Assembly: GCA_017165825.1 (NCBI GenBank)
Contig: CM029378.1
Coordinates: 17,561,133-17,625,132, forward strand
Source: Hepsetus odoe
Lineage: Eukaryota > Chordata > Actinopteri > Characiformes > Hepsetidae
Length of the DNA: 64,000 nucleotides
Direction of reading: 5' to 3'
The notes under the pieces are model-generated. The model saw nothing but the letters and a program-made list of their open reading frames with translations, searched no databases and had not been told where the DNA came from. Made by a program: the position numbers and the translations under genes. Position 1 is the first letter of the stretch, and every line of letters begins with the position of its first letter. Below are positions 47,927-60,500 of this stretch, piece after piece.

Positions 47927-48041
47927 ATCTGCAGATACAACACAAACTGCTCGCGTCCCCACTTTGCCCTCTGCTGCTGTTAGTGGAAGTGAGCTTTATG
48001 TTTATCTGTGCCTTGAAGGTAAAGTTCATCAATATCATTCT
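47927..48041 (-). pseudogene. Relic 3' exon of the short usp42 copy
   Basis: This minus-strand stretch is homologous to the penultimate exon of the long usp42 copy (57914-57763). It has the same acceptor context (CTAGAGAATGA), GGCACAGATAAACA, a shared AACAGCAG segment and the same donor (GCAGATGTAAG). In phase it would stop after about 20 codons. It lies downstream of the short copy's stop codon, so it is either 3' UTR or a dead exon. Confidence 0.65.
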
Positions 48042-48460
48042 CTAGCTCACAAGTTCACTGTGTCAGCTTGGCTTTGTCAAATGTGCACAAGAAAAAAAAC
48101 CCAAGAGCAAACCCATGGCAGCCAGAGACTGGGCCTTTCCTAGAGACTGGATGAGGTTCATCGTGAGAGAGAAGGGCTTAGAGTTGAGGATGTGGGGAAA
48201 TAGCGCTGTGTGTGGAGATCACACTGAAAATGGAGAGGTGCAGTTTGCCATCAGTCTACTTGAGAAAGAAATAATCCACTCTGACATTGAAGTTGTGGAC
48301 TAGTTTGTAGGGGATTTATGGTTGCATGTGTGCAGCGACAGTGCACTCATCACCATGTTGTCAGTGTGACTGGGGTTGATTGTAGCCTCAGGGTAAGATA
48401 CCAGCTGAACTGCAGATGGTCTTCAGTATGAGCTCTTTTCTCACTTTGTGAAGACTCCTC

Positions 48461-51400
48461 TTAGTCGAAGCTGCGCCAACCCCTGCAGCTTAACGACTCC
48501 ATATCTCTCTTGGTGTTCAAGTCCTTTTTTGAGCTTTTGGTGGAATGGTTTTCTGCATGACTTTCTTTCTCATCCTCATGTCTCCTCTTCTTTCCTCTCC
48601 TTTTGTGATGCAAGGAGCTGCTGTCTCCATTCCTGGCATATTCACCCCTTTCTGAAGTCCTACAGAATTAAAGGGATTTTGGGGATGCAAACTGATGACT
48701 TGCACTATAAAATCCTACAGTTTATAAATAATTATTTAATGGGATCAGTAGATAAGTAGATGTAAAAAGAATATCTAAGCTTACCTGTGTGTTACTTCAT
48801 TTTCTCTCTTTGACTTCTTGGCCCTGTGTTCCACTGACCCTTTACTCTCATCCGACAGCCTGCGCTTTTTGGTGAAATGTCCAGATGCCGGGACGATAGA
48901 GGCTGAAGAGGAAGGATTTACAGTAGACCTGCTCCTCTCTACATGGTATTGCCTCGTGTACCTTCCATGCTTAGTGGTCAAGGGCCTGCAGCTGGAGCCC
49001 CAATTACTGTAGCTGTGATTGGAGAAGTGTGAGTGAAGGTTAGATGAACTGGACTGGTAATTTCTGTTCCAGTGTCTTTCTAGGCCCCTTTTGTCTGTGG
49101 CTGACTCAGCACTAGGCAGAGCTGTGGTTGGTGGGTGAGTGACCATCAGCTCTGTTGACCTTAAAAGAAATCAGAGGGGGGAAAAGGTTTACAAATGCAC
49201 TTTGACTCTCACCCTGTTTATTCACTGCAGTATACAAACACGTGTTTAAAGCTTACTGTGAGAAAAAATCCTACCTGACAGAGAAAAGCAAGTAAGCTTG
49301 CTGATTGAGCACTGATGTTATATTACTAATGGACACGGACTCGTCATTTAGCTTATACCATTGCCCGTTTGAGGCCTGAAACATAGAAGCACCGATTCCC
49401 ATTTTACTCAATTCATTTTAAAACAGTTAACTATATCAGAGTATATATGGATAACAGCATGAGGCATGAAGTCCAACCTTTGCATAACAGAAGTAGTGTC
49501 CAGCATTGCGGTAAGTTCCTGAGTGCACCAGCACAGCATACAGGCTGTACATCTGAGGCTCACCATGGGTCTCAGACATAAAAGGACGTAAATTCAGATT
49601 CTTTGGGTATCTGATATGCTGTGCAGAGGAGAGACCACAAATTAAAGAATGACATGCTAAATTAGTTGTCTGAGGTGGCAATAAAAGCTATATTAATGAC
49701 TATACCTTAGCAATTTTGCCTTTAGCAAAGACCGAAAAGCGCTTCAGAGAGATAACAATCACGTTAGAGCTGCGGTGAATACTGAACTTTTTTGAAGCCT
49801 GGACCAAAGAAATAATATATCAGACTTCTGATTCAGAAGGAAATTGCTTATTGTTCATTTAGACAAAATAAACTTTTGTTAGCCATCACCTTGTCATTCT
49901 CAATCCAAAGTTACCCTGCAAATGACTTTTAGAGCATATATTATTATCCCTTGAACAAATGCCTTAAGTTTGATATTTACTTGGTGCACCTGTAGGAATG
50001 ATCTCTGAGTTGCTCAGGCTTAACAAATTGCTCAAAAGCTTGGGTGATGCTTTGAGCAGTCTGCAAGACAGAACATCAGTTAATCAACAGCTCTCCTAGT
50101 TGTTTAACTCTCAAACTACTTAAGAACTTTGCTGTATTGATGACCTGGTTTGATGTTGATATTTATTAATTTACTGAAGCAGTAAGTCTTTAAAGAAGAG
50201 TAGAAAGGTGAAAATCCATTTAATTCCACCATCCATTTAATTCCAAGTTAAATTTGTGTCATGCATTCTCAAACACAAAATTCTAGCATAAACACCAGTT
50301 ACTCTGGAGAATATTTTGAAATCTAAAGCATATCTTATAATTTCAAGATACTAAAGAACGTTTCAAAGTAGCTCAAATTTGCTTTTACCTTTATGCTCAG
50401 AGCAATATCCAGAAAGGGTTCAAACGTATCGGACACAGCATTGCAATGTCGACACTTCACTGTGAGAGAAGAATTTAATCATCAACTTCACTAAAATGAA
50501 ATAATAAAAACTCATCTTGACCATACAGCACTCTTAATAATGTAATTGGTAAACCCACCTCTAGACCTTAGATAGCCTCCAAATACCTGATGTGTGAGAG
50601 TGCTTTCCTGTGTTTGCCTGTCCAGACTGAAAAAAAAACATCACCATGGAGCTATTATTAAATAGAGCTTAAATAGAGCTAGTTTATGTAGTCTGGAGCA
50701 GAAATTAGAAAGTGTAGGTCTAACAGACTACATTTTCTACAAATCTCTACTAGAGGCTACACTTCATTTAGCTTTTCACATCAAAAGCATCTACTTTATC
50801 CTCTCTTCCAACTCCCAGTTGCTGGGGTCTATGTTGACTTACATCTCTTCAGGCAGGCAAGACTGCTGCATTGCATTCACTATGTACTGCAAAAACTCAT
50901 GAGCATCTTCCTGTTTTCCAAAGTAGAAATGCTCTGCTATCCCTAAGCACAAGGAAGGTAGGTCATACTTGAAAACACTTACAATTAAATAGGAACAATA
51001 TTTCAATTTAATTAATTGGAAGATGCACTCACAACTTAGAACGCTTAAGACATCAGTTGGTATGATGACGTCTCCCGAGTTGGCAAACACCTGGATGAAG
51101 TGGTTTTGCATCGTGCACAGCATGCAAAACCCAATCTTAAGACCTTTGAAGAATAATTAGAAATAGGGCTTAATACTTTAGATCTAAGAAATCTTGCAGA
51201 AAGAGTTTGATACTTAGTGACGTACATGTTTTCGAATGCTCTCCAGACAGCATGTAGTTGGAGATTGGAGCAGTGTAGGTAAGACACTGAAGAGCAGAGT
51301 TTAGAAAGCAAGTATTGCCCAGGTTCTGGAGACCTGCTCCAACAGGATGCATGTGGTTCCACTTCAAGCTGAGATCCTTTGCAGGAAACAGGATCTTTGT

Positions 51401-51881
51401 AGGAACAGCAATGCCATCCCCACAAGTGGTCACCACTGTATTAAAAAAAAAATTGTGTGGCAAATTCCCAATAGGCTATGGTATTTCTGGTGGTTGCTAG
51501 AGAGCTCATATGGATTTTTAGGTTGTTGCTAGGTAGTAACTGTGGTATTGCAGGTAGTTCCTAAGGCATTACCAGCCAGAATGTGATCTAAAAAACTGAA
51601 AGTGAGTGGAAAGTTATTTTGTTTGATTGATATATTAGAATATAAACCCTATGGTAACCATATGAATACACTTTCATTAATCATAAAAGTGTCCAGTTGC
51701 TCTTGTTCTACTATGAACAGTAGTTTCATAGGGGAGAATTTTAATTTTCATGAACTCAGGGGTATTTGCCATGCTCCTTGCTGTTCTCAGTAGGAAGTGA
51801 CTCACTCTCACTGCTGGGAGTCACACTGGTACTTGGGAGCTCTGTGGAGCTCACACTCAAGCTGGACCTGCTGTAGACCAT
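48461..51881 (-). CDS. Short usp42-like tandem paralog, splice frame damaged
   Basis: Twelve exons: 51881-51806, 51435-51226, 51143-51033, 50942-50843, 50626-50559, 50459-50389, 50060-49981, 49798-49706, 49618-49478, 49375-49275, 49159-48785, 48659-48461. It is a USP-family ubiquitin protease with Cys (NLGNTCFLNS), His (NAGHYFCYAK) and Asn/Asp (WYKLNDESV) motifs intact. Exon 7 ends in phase 2, but the only usable exon 8 acceptor needs phase 0, so the plain join soon hits a stop. A cryptic donor GTTAAG after 50025 would keep the frame (526 residues) but drops 15 codons. The exon 11 product jumps from RSTEL straight to the C-terminal Ser/Arg-rich part, so most of the disordered middle is gone. 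It ends at a premature TAA. An upstream non-coding exon is likely because an acceptor precedes the ATG (51888-51887). It may be a pseudogene or a neofunctional short form. Confidence 0.8.
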
Positions 51882-53494
51882 TTTTTCTGTAGAGAAAGGA
51901 GTAAGGATGACCACTAAAAATAGAATGGCAAACATTGTGCACCACCATTTAAGTATATTATATGTATGGTTTTGGGTACAGCCAATAGCTTGTGGTTTAT
52001 TAATGGACTACATCCAACAAACCATACAAACTCTATACTAACACACTATATGGTGCATAAAAAATAAGATACACAATCACTAAAAGTAGACCCAGTTAAA
52101 AGTATGTCAAGGAAAGAAGGGTGTGATTTTGGAAGCAGCCATACATGCTGCACTTTGGCCATCCTTGTGGTCACGGTTAATCAATAAGTTTAAATTACTA
52201 ATGGCTCTCACATATAAATTAATGAATGAGTCTGCATTTATAGAATTAACACAATTGTTCTGAACACCCTTGCTTTGCTAAGGATGTTTCACCGCTGATT
52301 GCTGTACAGGCGTTCAGGGAATGATTACTGACTCATGTGCTCAGAGGAGACTCTGCCTCTCTCTCGCCTTCGTCGAAGGAAAGTAAGGATAAAGGAGCAA
52401 CGGTCAAAGAAACTTCTACGAAGTTTGTGTCTGTAATTTGCCGTGAAATAAATGAATCCAAATACTGATGTTAACCGAGCTGAAGTTTGCTGCTTGACTT
52501 TGAATTGCACTCTTTTTTATTTTGATTTGAATTGCGACTTTTGATGCCAAACGTCACAGTAGCGGTGGAATGTTGGGTCCGGCTCACATCAATACCACTC
52601 AATATTATATTTATCATTTTCTCATTTGTAAGTTTGTTTATGAATACATCTTTAGGAATCATATCATGTCCACTGCACCAGCATTTGGGAAAAGGTTAAT
52701 GAAACGAACCATTACTATGAAATAAATGATTTTTTTCTTTTTTGTAATAAAATCACTTTCATTTTAATATGTTTAATCACCAATATAGCAAAACACGATG
52801 CAAGTCGAGATTTACAAGAAAACGCTTCTTGACCTTTGATGCGAATTTCTGAATAAATTACTAATAGCATTCCTTTAAGCCATAAGAAGAAGTCATTTTA
52901 ACTCTTTCATAAAAAGAACATGCAGTGGACTCATTCTTTCTCCATAGTAATATTATAATTTAGAAATTATAGGTCGGCAAACCTCAGCTGTGAAGACATT
53001 TTATTTCATTCAAATGGCAAAAAACAGCAAAGCTGTAATTGCAAGCCTTATAATTACAGCTACAAAACCGGTACTCACAGCACGACATCCAAAGTAATAG
53101 TGTTAAAGCCATGATATGTGCAAAAAGGGAATATGACACTTGAAAAACATGGGAAAAACGACGAATTAAGAAAACATCATTGCTCCATCTGTAGCCTTTT
53201 CACCAAAGCATGGGAACTGTGTTTCTCCAGCAAATCCATATTGATGAGAAAAACCTGATTCACCTAAAGATAAAACACAAAACACCTAGAAATAGTCAGC
53301 TGTAATGGGGAGCACTTTTAAATAAAATGCAATTGAATTCAACTAAACAATCATGAATGTTAAGTGAGAACTGAGCACATTAGGAAAAAATTGTGTCTCA
53401 ATGTTATTTACATAAATATAATATAATATAACATTTTAACCCACCAACAGAAAGTCAAAAGAGAAACTAAGATTTTTAAGTTTTCAGATATTAA

Positions 53495-53782
53495 CATCTA
53501 AATCAAATCAAAATTTGGTGTGATCACCCTTTGCCTTCAAAACAGCATCAGTTCTTCTAGGTACACTTGCACACAGGTTTTGAAGGACTGTGTTTCAACC
53601 TCCGTGTGACATTGATGATCATCAGCACCTGTTTGGTAAAACTGGTTGATCATACACCGACTATAATCCTACAAAATCCCTGACTTTGTGCAAGTGTACC
53701 TAGAAGAACTGATGCTGGTTCAGTTAAGAAGAAAAGCATTCGTAGTTTACAGCATTTTTTCACACCTGCCTAAAACTTAGTA

Positions 53783-53786
<4 letters not shown>
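53495..53786. mobile_element. Truncated Tc1-like palindromic element
   Basis: It begins inside the left arm (AAATCAAATCAAAATTTGGT) and runs to the right end (TTTTTTCACACCTGCCTAAA, then AGTACTG). The outer left end is missing and the right arm has an internal deletion. An AT microsatellite abuts it. Confidence 0.75.
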
Positions 53787-53828
<42 letters not shown>

Positions 53829-55024
53829 TGTTTTTTTTTTATTCACAGCCACTGTTCGGCCACTATATTAAAAGTAATTCATTAAACAGGATTAATTTAG
53901 CTAATCACTCTAACCTCACCTTTAACATAACACTTTTTTTAAACACTTTTTTCTTTTGTTGTTCTTTTGGCATATTCCTTTCTAGTGTATTTCTGAAGTG
54001 TCAACACCTCAAAAGCAGAAAGAGACTAAAATAAAGTGTTGAGCTGCTGCAGGCTAGCTTCAAATCTACAGTCATTCTGCAGAAACTTCCATTTTAATAC
54101 TGAGGGAACTGTTATGTTCACAAGCCCAGACCTGTTCCCCTAATGTTAAACTCCTTAGCCAGACCTCAAATGCTTAGAAAAGAACGGTGTGTGTATAAAT
54201 TCATGAGATCATGAATAAAACCTCCAAATTTCTGATAAACCTTGTGTCACGTGACATTTTTCCATCCCCAGTGAAGCTGTGAACTAATACTGTCCATTTT
54301 TTTACTCTTTAAAGGACATTACATGGGGCATCAGTGAAGGAGACAACAAACAAAATTCAAACCCTTCTCAGAAGCAGCTTCTAGTGACCTTTAGTAACAT
54401 ATAAAAAATCAGTGGTACAGGCCAACATTGCCACCAAGGATGTAGTTTAGCCAAGTTTTCCTGCTTTACATGTTCACGTGTGCTCACACAGACTTATTTT
54501 TATACATTTTATCAGTAAAAACACTTCATGAATGCCCTAACGATGTCTTTTCTTGAGCATGGTTTAACATTCTCAGAAGTCATTGTCATCCTGCTGGTGT
54601 TGAAAGATTTTAGCCCCGAGAAAGAGACATTTGCCATCTTTCTGCATTTGTGGGTCATTGCTTGAAAGTGGTGCACATTGGTTGTTCCCCACCTTTATGC
54701 TGCACTTTGATTAAAACACTAAGCAGAACACTAAATGGTCTAATGTGAAGAAAACAGTAACAGGTGAGAAGTGTGAGCGAGAACCTGAGGCTTAAACCTG
54801 CAGCACTCAAGACTAAAGGTGGATGAAAAGAATTGGTAACAAAAAAAATGGATGCTTGGGCTCTAAAAGAGGAAGAAGGAAAGAAAAAATGAAAAGACAA
54901 TATAAACTCAAACAGGATATCCCTACAAAAGAGGGAAGAGGCTAATGTTGAGATTTTGATATGTAGGTGCAAATAATTAGAACATTTCAAATGATTGGAA
55001 TAAAACGTTTAGTATATGACTATG

Positions 55025-55690
55025 CTAACAGTATAAATACTATGTATTTCTCAGTTCATTACACACAACAACAATAAGAGGAAAAACTGCTGACTTGACA
55101 GTTGTTAGGCAAACAATCATTGACACCCATCCCAAGGAGGATAAGCCACAGAAGATAATTGCTGAAAAGGCTGGCTGTTCACAGTGTTGTAACAATGCAT
55201 ATTAATGGGAAGTTGAGCAACCTGCAGAAACGATGAGAGGATGGTCAAGAAGTCATTTCCAGAACTCAGTTCACACAGTACACACAGACATCTCCAGGAA
55301 AACATCTAAAACTGACAATTTCATTATCAAGCCACTGTCAGAAGCATCTTCCAAAGGCTGAGGAGAAAACAAACTGTTGCTCGGTGGTCCAAAATCTTCT
55401 GTACAGATGAAAGTGAACTCTACATTGCATTTGGAAATCAAGCTCCCTCAGCATACAAGAAAAGTGGGGATGCACAGAATCCCCAGCTTAAAGTTCCTGA
55501 ACAGGGACGATCCAGGAAGATCTTGACTCAAAAACTCCTGAGCTTAAGGAATCCATCAAAGCAACCTGGACCTCAGTAACACCTCAGCATTTCCACAAGC
55601 TGATCACCTCCATGTGATGCAACAGTGATGTATTAATAAGTAGAAAAAGATCTCCAACCAAATATTGACTTAATTGACATATTTCCCAGC
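55025..55690 (+). mobile_element. Tc1-like transposase remnant
   Basis: With frameshifts, the plus strand encodes Tc1-type transposase pieces: an N-terminal helix-turn-helix region near 55100-55330, then TDESELYIAFGNQAPSAYKK and SGDAQNPQLKVPEQGRSRK near 55400-55510, and a C-terminal ELKESIKATWTSVTPQHFHK near 55545-55605. The central catalytic block is deleted. The wording of the motifs follows fish Tc1 elements I know. Confidence 0.75.
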
Positions 55691-57595
55691 ATAGAACATT
55701 TCTGTATTGTAAACGCTTTTTAAACAACCATAGCAAATATTCACATTTTTTTCAAGACATTGGATTTGTGAGCTTTATGAGTTATAAGCCATTTCTTTTG
55801 GGTTTGGAAGAGCAAGATGAGTGTCTTCAGAGTAGCTTTAGAAAACCCAGGAGGATTTACTGGAAAATTACTGCTTACTGGAATCTTATGTGATCAGTGC
55901 CGTCACACTCTGTAACTCTAACTGCTGTCTGGTGTCGTCTCCTGGACACCATCAGCAGTCTTTTTTCTCTGTGTTGGCTGAACCGTGTAGCACCTGTCCA
56001 ATATTCAGGATGTTCTTTTAATTTCTGTCCATTGTCTATCAACAATATCAAACAGGGCTGAGAAGTCTTAGGGCAAGCAACTACTCTTTTACTTTGTTTT
56101 AGAATTTTATGTTTGAAAGTCTATTGCAAGTTATCTTTAGACTTTTCCTGGCAATGTCTTTTTACCCCATGCGCATGCTTTTAAAAAAAGTTATAAATTA
56201 AACTAATAAGTTATAAATTGCCCAGTTTTTTTTTTTTTTTTTTAAACTTTCTGAACATTTTTTATACAAACATATATTGACAAAGAGGCTGAAAACTAAA
56301 GCCATTTATAACGTCATCTTTCATACTAATGTAGATTCTACCCTAAATAAATGTCCAATCAAACAAGTCTTTTTCTTTTTTAATTCAAAAGGGGAGAACA
56401 GACCTCCCCTCATACAAAGGAAAACACTCAACCCATCATCACATACATTTCCATTCATCCCAACAAAACATCTGTAAACATACTGAGAGAAATTACAATT
56501 GTAGACATTATATTAAGGCCTTTTCCCTCAATCAGTATATAATGTACAAATTTATTTTGACATGCTACAGTAAAATGTATGAATTAAATACTATTTTTCA
56601 CTTTCTTTTGCTGAAAAAAGGGGAAAATGTTTACATGGCCTACATTATGCTGAGTGGTTTTTACTAAAAGAAGTGTATATAGTGAATTCCTGATACAGGA
56701 CCAAAAACAATTAACTGATAGTACAGTTCAACTTAAATTCACAGTATTTTTGAAATGAAAAGAAAAAAAAAAAAATTAAAAACAAAACACCTCACCCACA
56801 AAATAATCCAGAGCCATACATGATATAATGCAGTATAAATTTTGTTTCCATAAATTTAACTTGAGTAAAACAGGACAAGGGGTAAAATGTCACAAAAATG
56901 CATCCTAGAGAATGAGTCTGGAGCTAAAAAGGGTAGGTTACAAAAAGGGTTAAAGAAAGCAAAGCAAATGGTAAAGGTGTCCTCAAGTGTGTCCAGGTTA
57001 ACTGTGGTGTAAGTGCACAACAGCAAAGTCTGCTCTGTTGAGAAAGTCCTAAACAGATATGTGAGAATGGTGACATCATAGCTTGCAGCTGGGAGACCAG
57101 TCCAGTCTTTCTCCTCTTATGCAGCATCTTAGTGGAGTTTTCTCACTTTTCGGGTACTCGTCCTTAAAGGGAGTATGTGTCTCATCTTCACAAGTGAGAA
57201 AGTCCTGAGTCTATGTTTGAGCAGCAATTCTGATGTTAAAGCTCCAGGCTTCTTCTTCTGTTTTAAGTGTATATATTATTTTTTATTGTTCTGTCATTTT
57301 ATTTTTTTTTGCCTCAAAGTTTAACTATACAGAATGATTAAAAAAAAAAAAGTTTTAACTGTAACTTAAAATTATTTAAAACTTCTTGTGATAAAAAATA
57401 CAGTGTGTTGTTAAAGCACCCTTTCAGTATTTAGGAACTCGTTCTGAAACTGTAGAGAAAAAATAAACAGGAATGAAGATGAATAATATTTTGTTTCTAC
57501 ATAAAAAAAAAAAATAAAAATAAAAAATAAATTGACAGCCTGGCGAAATACTGCATAATCTCTCACCTTGGATTTGAGACAGGATCTCTTTCTCC

Positions 57596-60500
57596 TTAAC
57601 ATACATTTTTAAGATCCTGCAGAAACAGTTTAATTTGAACAGTTTAATTAAAAGATGTTTGGTAAGGAGGTCAATATGTTAATGTTTGTGTGATCATTTA
57701 CTATGAATTAATACGTAACAACAAACTGGATAAACTGCACAATTTTAAAAAAGTATACTTACATCTGGAGAGGAATCCGCTTTATTGCACACAGTGCCTG
57801 TGCCTGCACTGCTGTTCGTGGAACCGGGCTTTAAGTGGTGGTATTTTACTTGTTCATCTGTGCCGTTTAAACAAAATCCATGAACGCTTCCATTGTAATG
57901 GCTTACGTCATTCTCTGTAGAGCAAAGTGAAAGTGACTATTTTGTCATTGTGAAACACAGCACAGCACACAGTGAAGCTCAACGAAATACAACCTCTGCA
58001 CCTCCCCACCCCACCTCACACACACATGTAGCACGGGGGCAGAGTGCTACATGTGTGGAGCAGAGTGACAGACAGTACCTTGCTCAAGGGTACCTCAGGG
58101 CAACCTATTGGTCTGGGACTCAAACCCACAACCTACCAATCCCGGGGTAACTCCCTAACCACCGCTGCCCCAAACAACAGAACATGAGTTCGAAAACATT
58201 ACCAAGTTTGGAGGCTATTCACTCTGCAACCAAAAAAAATAAATAAATAATTAAAACTTAATTCTAAGCATGATGAAGTTGTTACACACCTGAGTGACCA
58301 TTTAGTTGCATTTGTTCCTCGATACAAGCTTGTTTCTCACTGTGTGGAGACTCTTCTCTGTCAGAGCTGTGCTGGCGCTTGCGGCTCCATGGCTCCTCTG
58401 TGCTCTTGGCCTTAAGATCATTCGAGCTATGGGTGGAGTGGCTCTCTTTGTGACTCCTCACCTCCTCTTCATGTCTTCTTTTCTTCTTTTTCTTCTTTTT
58501 GTGGTGCCAGGAGCTGTTGTCTCCATTCCAGTTATACTCATCCCTTTCTGAAATCCTACAAGATTAAAATTATTTAGACATGGAAACTGTAGGCTAATGT
58601 TTAGGAATGAAACATTTTAGAAATGCTTATTTATTGATATAGGTAGATATACAGTACTGTGCAACAGTTTTAAGCAGGTGCAAAAAAATTTTGTAAATAA
58701 AGAATGCTTTCAGAAAAATAAATAATGATTGTTTATTTTTTTTTTATCAATCTACAAAATGTAAAGTGAGCGAACAAAAGAAAAATCTAAATCAAATCAA
58801 TATTGGGTGTTACTACCTTTTGCCTTCAAACCAGCATCAGTTCTTCTAGGTACACTTGCACAAAGTCAGGGATTCTGTAGGATTATAGTCGGTGTCTGAT
58901 CAACCAGTTTCACCAAACAGGTGCTGATAATCATCAATGTCACACGTAGGTTGAAACACAGTCGTGTTTGGAACAACCTACCAGCCGAGTTCCTTCAAAA
59001 ACTGCGTGTGTAAGTGTACCTAGAAGAACTGATGCTGTTTTGAAGGCAAAGGGTGGTCACACCAAATATTGATTTGATTTAGATTTCTCTTTTGTTCATT
59101 CACTGCATTTTGTTGATTGATGAAAATAAATGATTAACACTTCCATTTTTGAAAGCATTTTGCTTACAGCATTTTTTCACACCTGCTTAAAACTTTTGCA
59201 CAGTAGATATTAAAAATATACATCCCTAGATTAAAAACCATTGGTCACCTGTGCTTGTCCTTCTTCTTCTTTGACTTCTTGTGTTTCTTGGCCCTGCGTT
59301 CCACTGACTCTTCCCTGTCTTCAGATAGGCTGCGTTTTCTGGTGGCGTGTCCAAATGCTGGGGTGACAGAGGTCGGGGATGATGGATTAACTCTAGAGCT
59401 GCTCCCTTCAACGCTGTAGTGCCACTGGTCACGTCTATCCTCATTTGCGTGACGCCAGTGGCTGGAGCCCCCATCCCGATAGTGGTGGCTAGAAGAGCGC
59501 GAGTGAGTGTCATATGAACTGAGCTGGTACTTCCTGTCCCTATCTCTGTCTCGATCCCAGCGCTCTGGGTCTCTTTTGTGGTGGTCTCGGCGGTAGTAAG
59601 TATATCTGTCCCAGTATCTATCTCCGGATCGTTCTCGGAAGTGCCTTTCCCGACTGAGTGAGCGTTCCCTATGCGGACGGTAGTCTCTGTCCTGCCGATG
59701 ACTGTGTCCATATCGCTCTCTGCTCCTGACCTCACGTTCTCTGTAATATCGGTGCCTCTCTCGGTCTCGGTCCTTTGTAGTGGCAAAAACATGAGAATGG
59801 TCCAAATCTCTATCTTTTTCCCTGTCTTGCACTTCAATTGGCCTCTTTCCTTCTCGAGAGACAAGCATGCTTGAATGGGACACATTCTCTTGCTTATCAT
59901 CTTTGTTATCCCCACTACAGTACCAGGATGCATCCGGGCATGCCTTCAGCTCACTTAGAGCTGCTGGTCCATCACTCACATGCTTGCTAAGACTGGACTG
60001 GTTAGCCTGAGAAGGCCCTGGGGTGCTCTCCACTGCAGGGGAAGTATGGAAGTGAGGAGGTTGAGCCTTTTTTGTTAAGGGTGCCTGGGTCTCATATGTT
60101 TTGTCTGTTGGTTTGGCCTGTGTCTCGGTCACTGACTCGGCACCAGGTTGAGATGTGGACTGTGGGTGTGCGGCATTCTGAGAAACAGGGTCAGATGTCA
60201 GTTTAACCTTTTCGATGACAGGCAAAGTAGAGATGGTGTGATCAGATCTCACTGACTTGAGACTGAACAGAAGGAAAAAATAGAAAAGTTGTTAGAATAA
60301 TTTAAATATATGTTGTATGCCTTCAATTTTAAACTCTTATTTAAAAAAAAAAAAAAAAAATCTAGGGAGGCCTACCCTGTCGCACTTGGCCTTAGCTGAG
60401 AGCCCAAACCATTAGAGTGACTGATTACAGATGAAGCAGAAGCTACACTTCCAGTACCCTGAACAACAGAAGCCAATAATATTTAGGTTAACAATTTTAA

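Larger units (their letters stand above)
51887..57595. other. Interval between the two usp42 copies
   Basis: It should contain the promoter and 5' UTR of the short copy and the 3' UTR of the long copy. The CpG-bearing stretch at about 52340-52590 is the best promoter candidate for the short copy. A Tc1-like palindromic copy (53495-53786), an AT microsatellite (53786-53823) and a Tc1 transposase relic (55025-55690) are present. The remaining AT-rich DNA (53830-55020 and 55700-57590) shows no coding signal. Confidence 0.45.

Noticed and set aside
48115..48303. 62-codon plus-strand frame next to the usp42 short copy
   Set aside because: No homology recognised, no flanking splice sites, and it lies antisense in the 3' region of the short usp42 copy.
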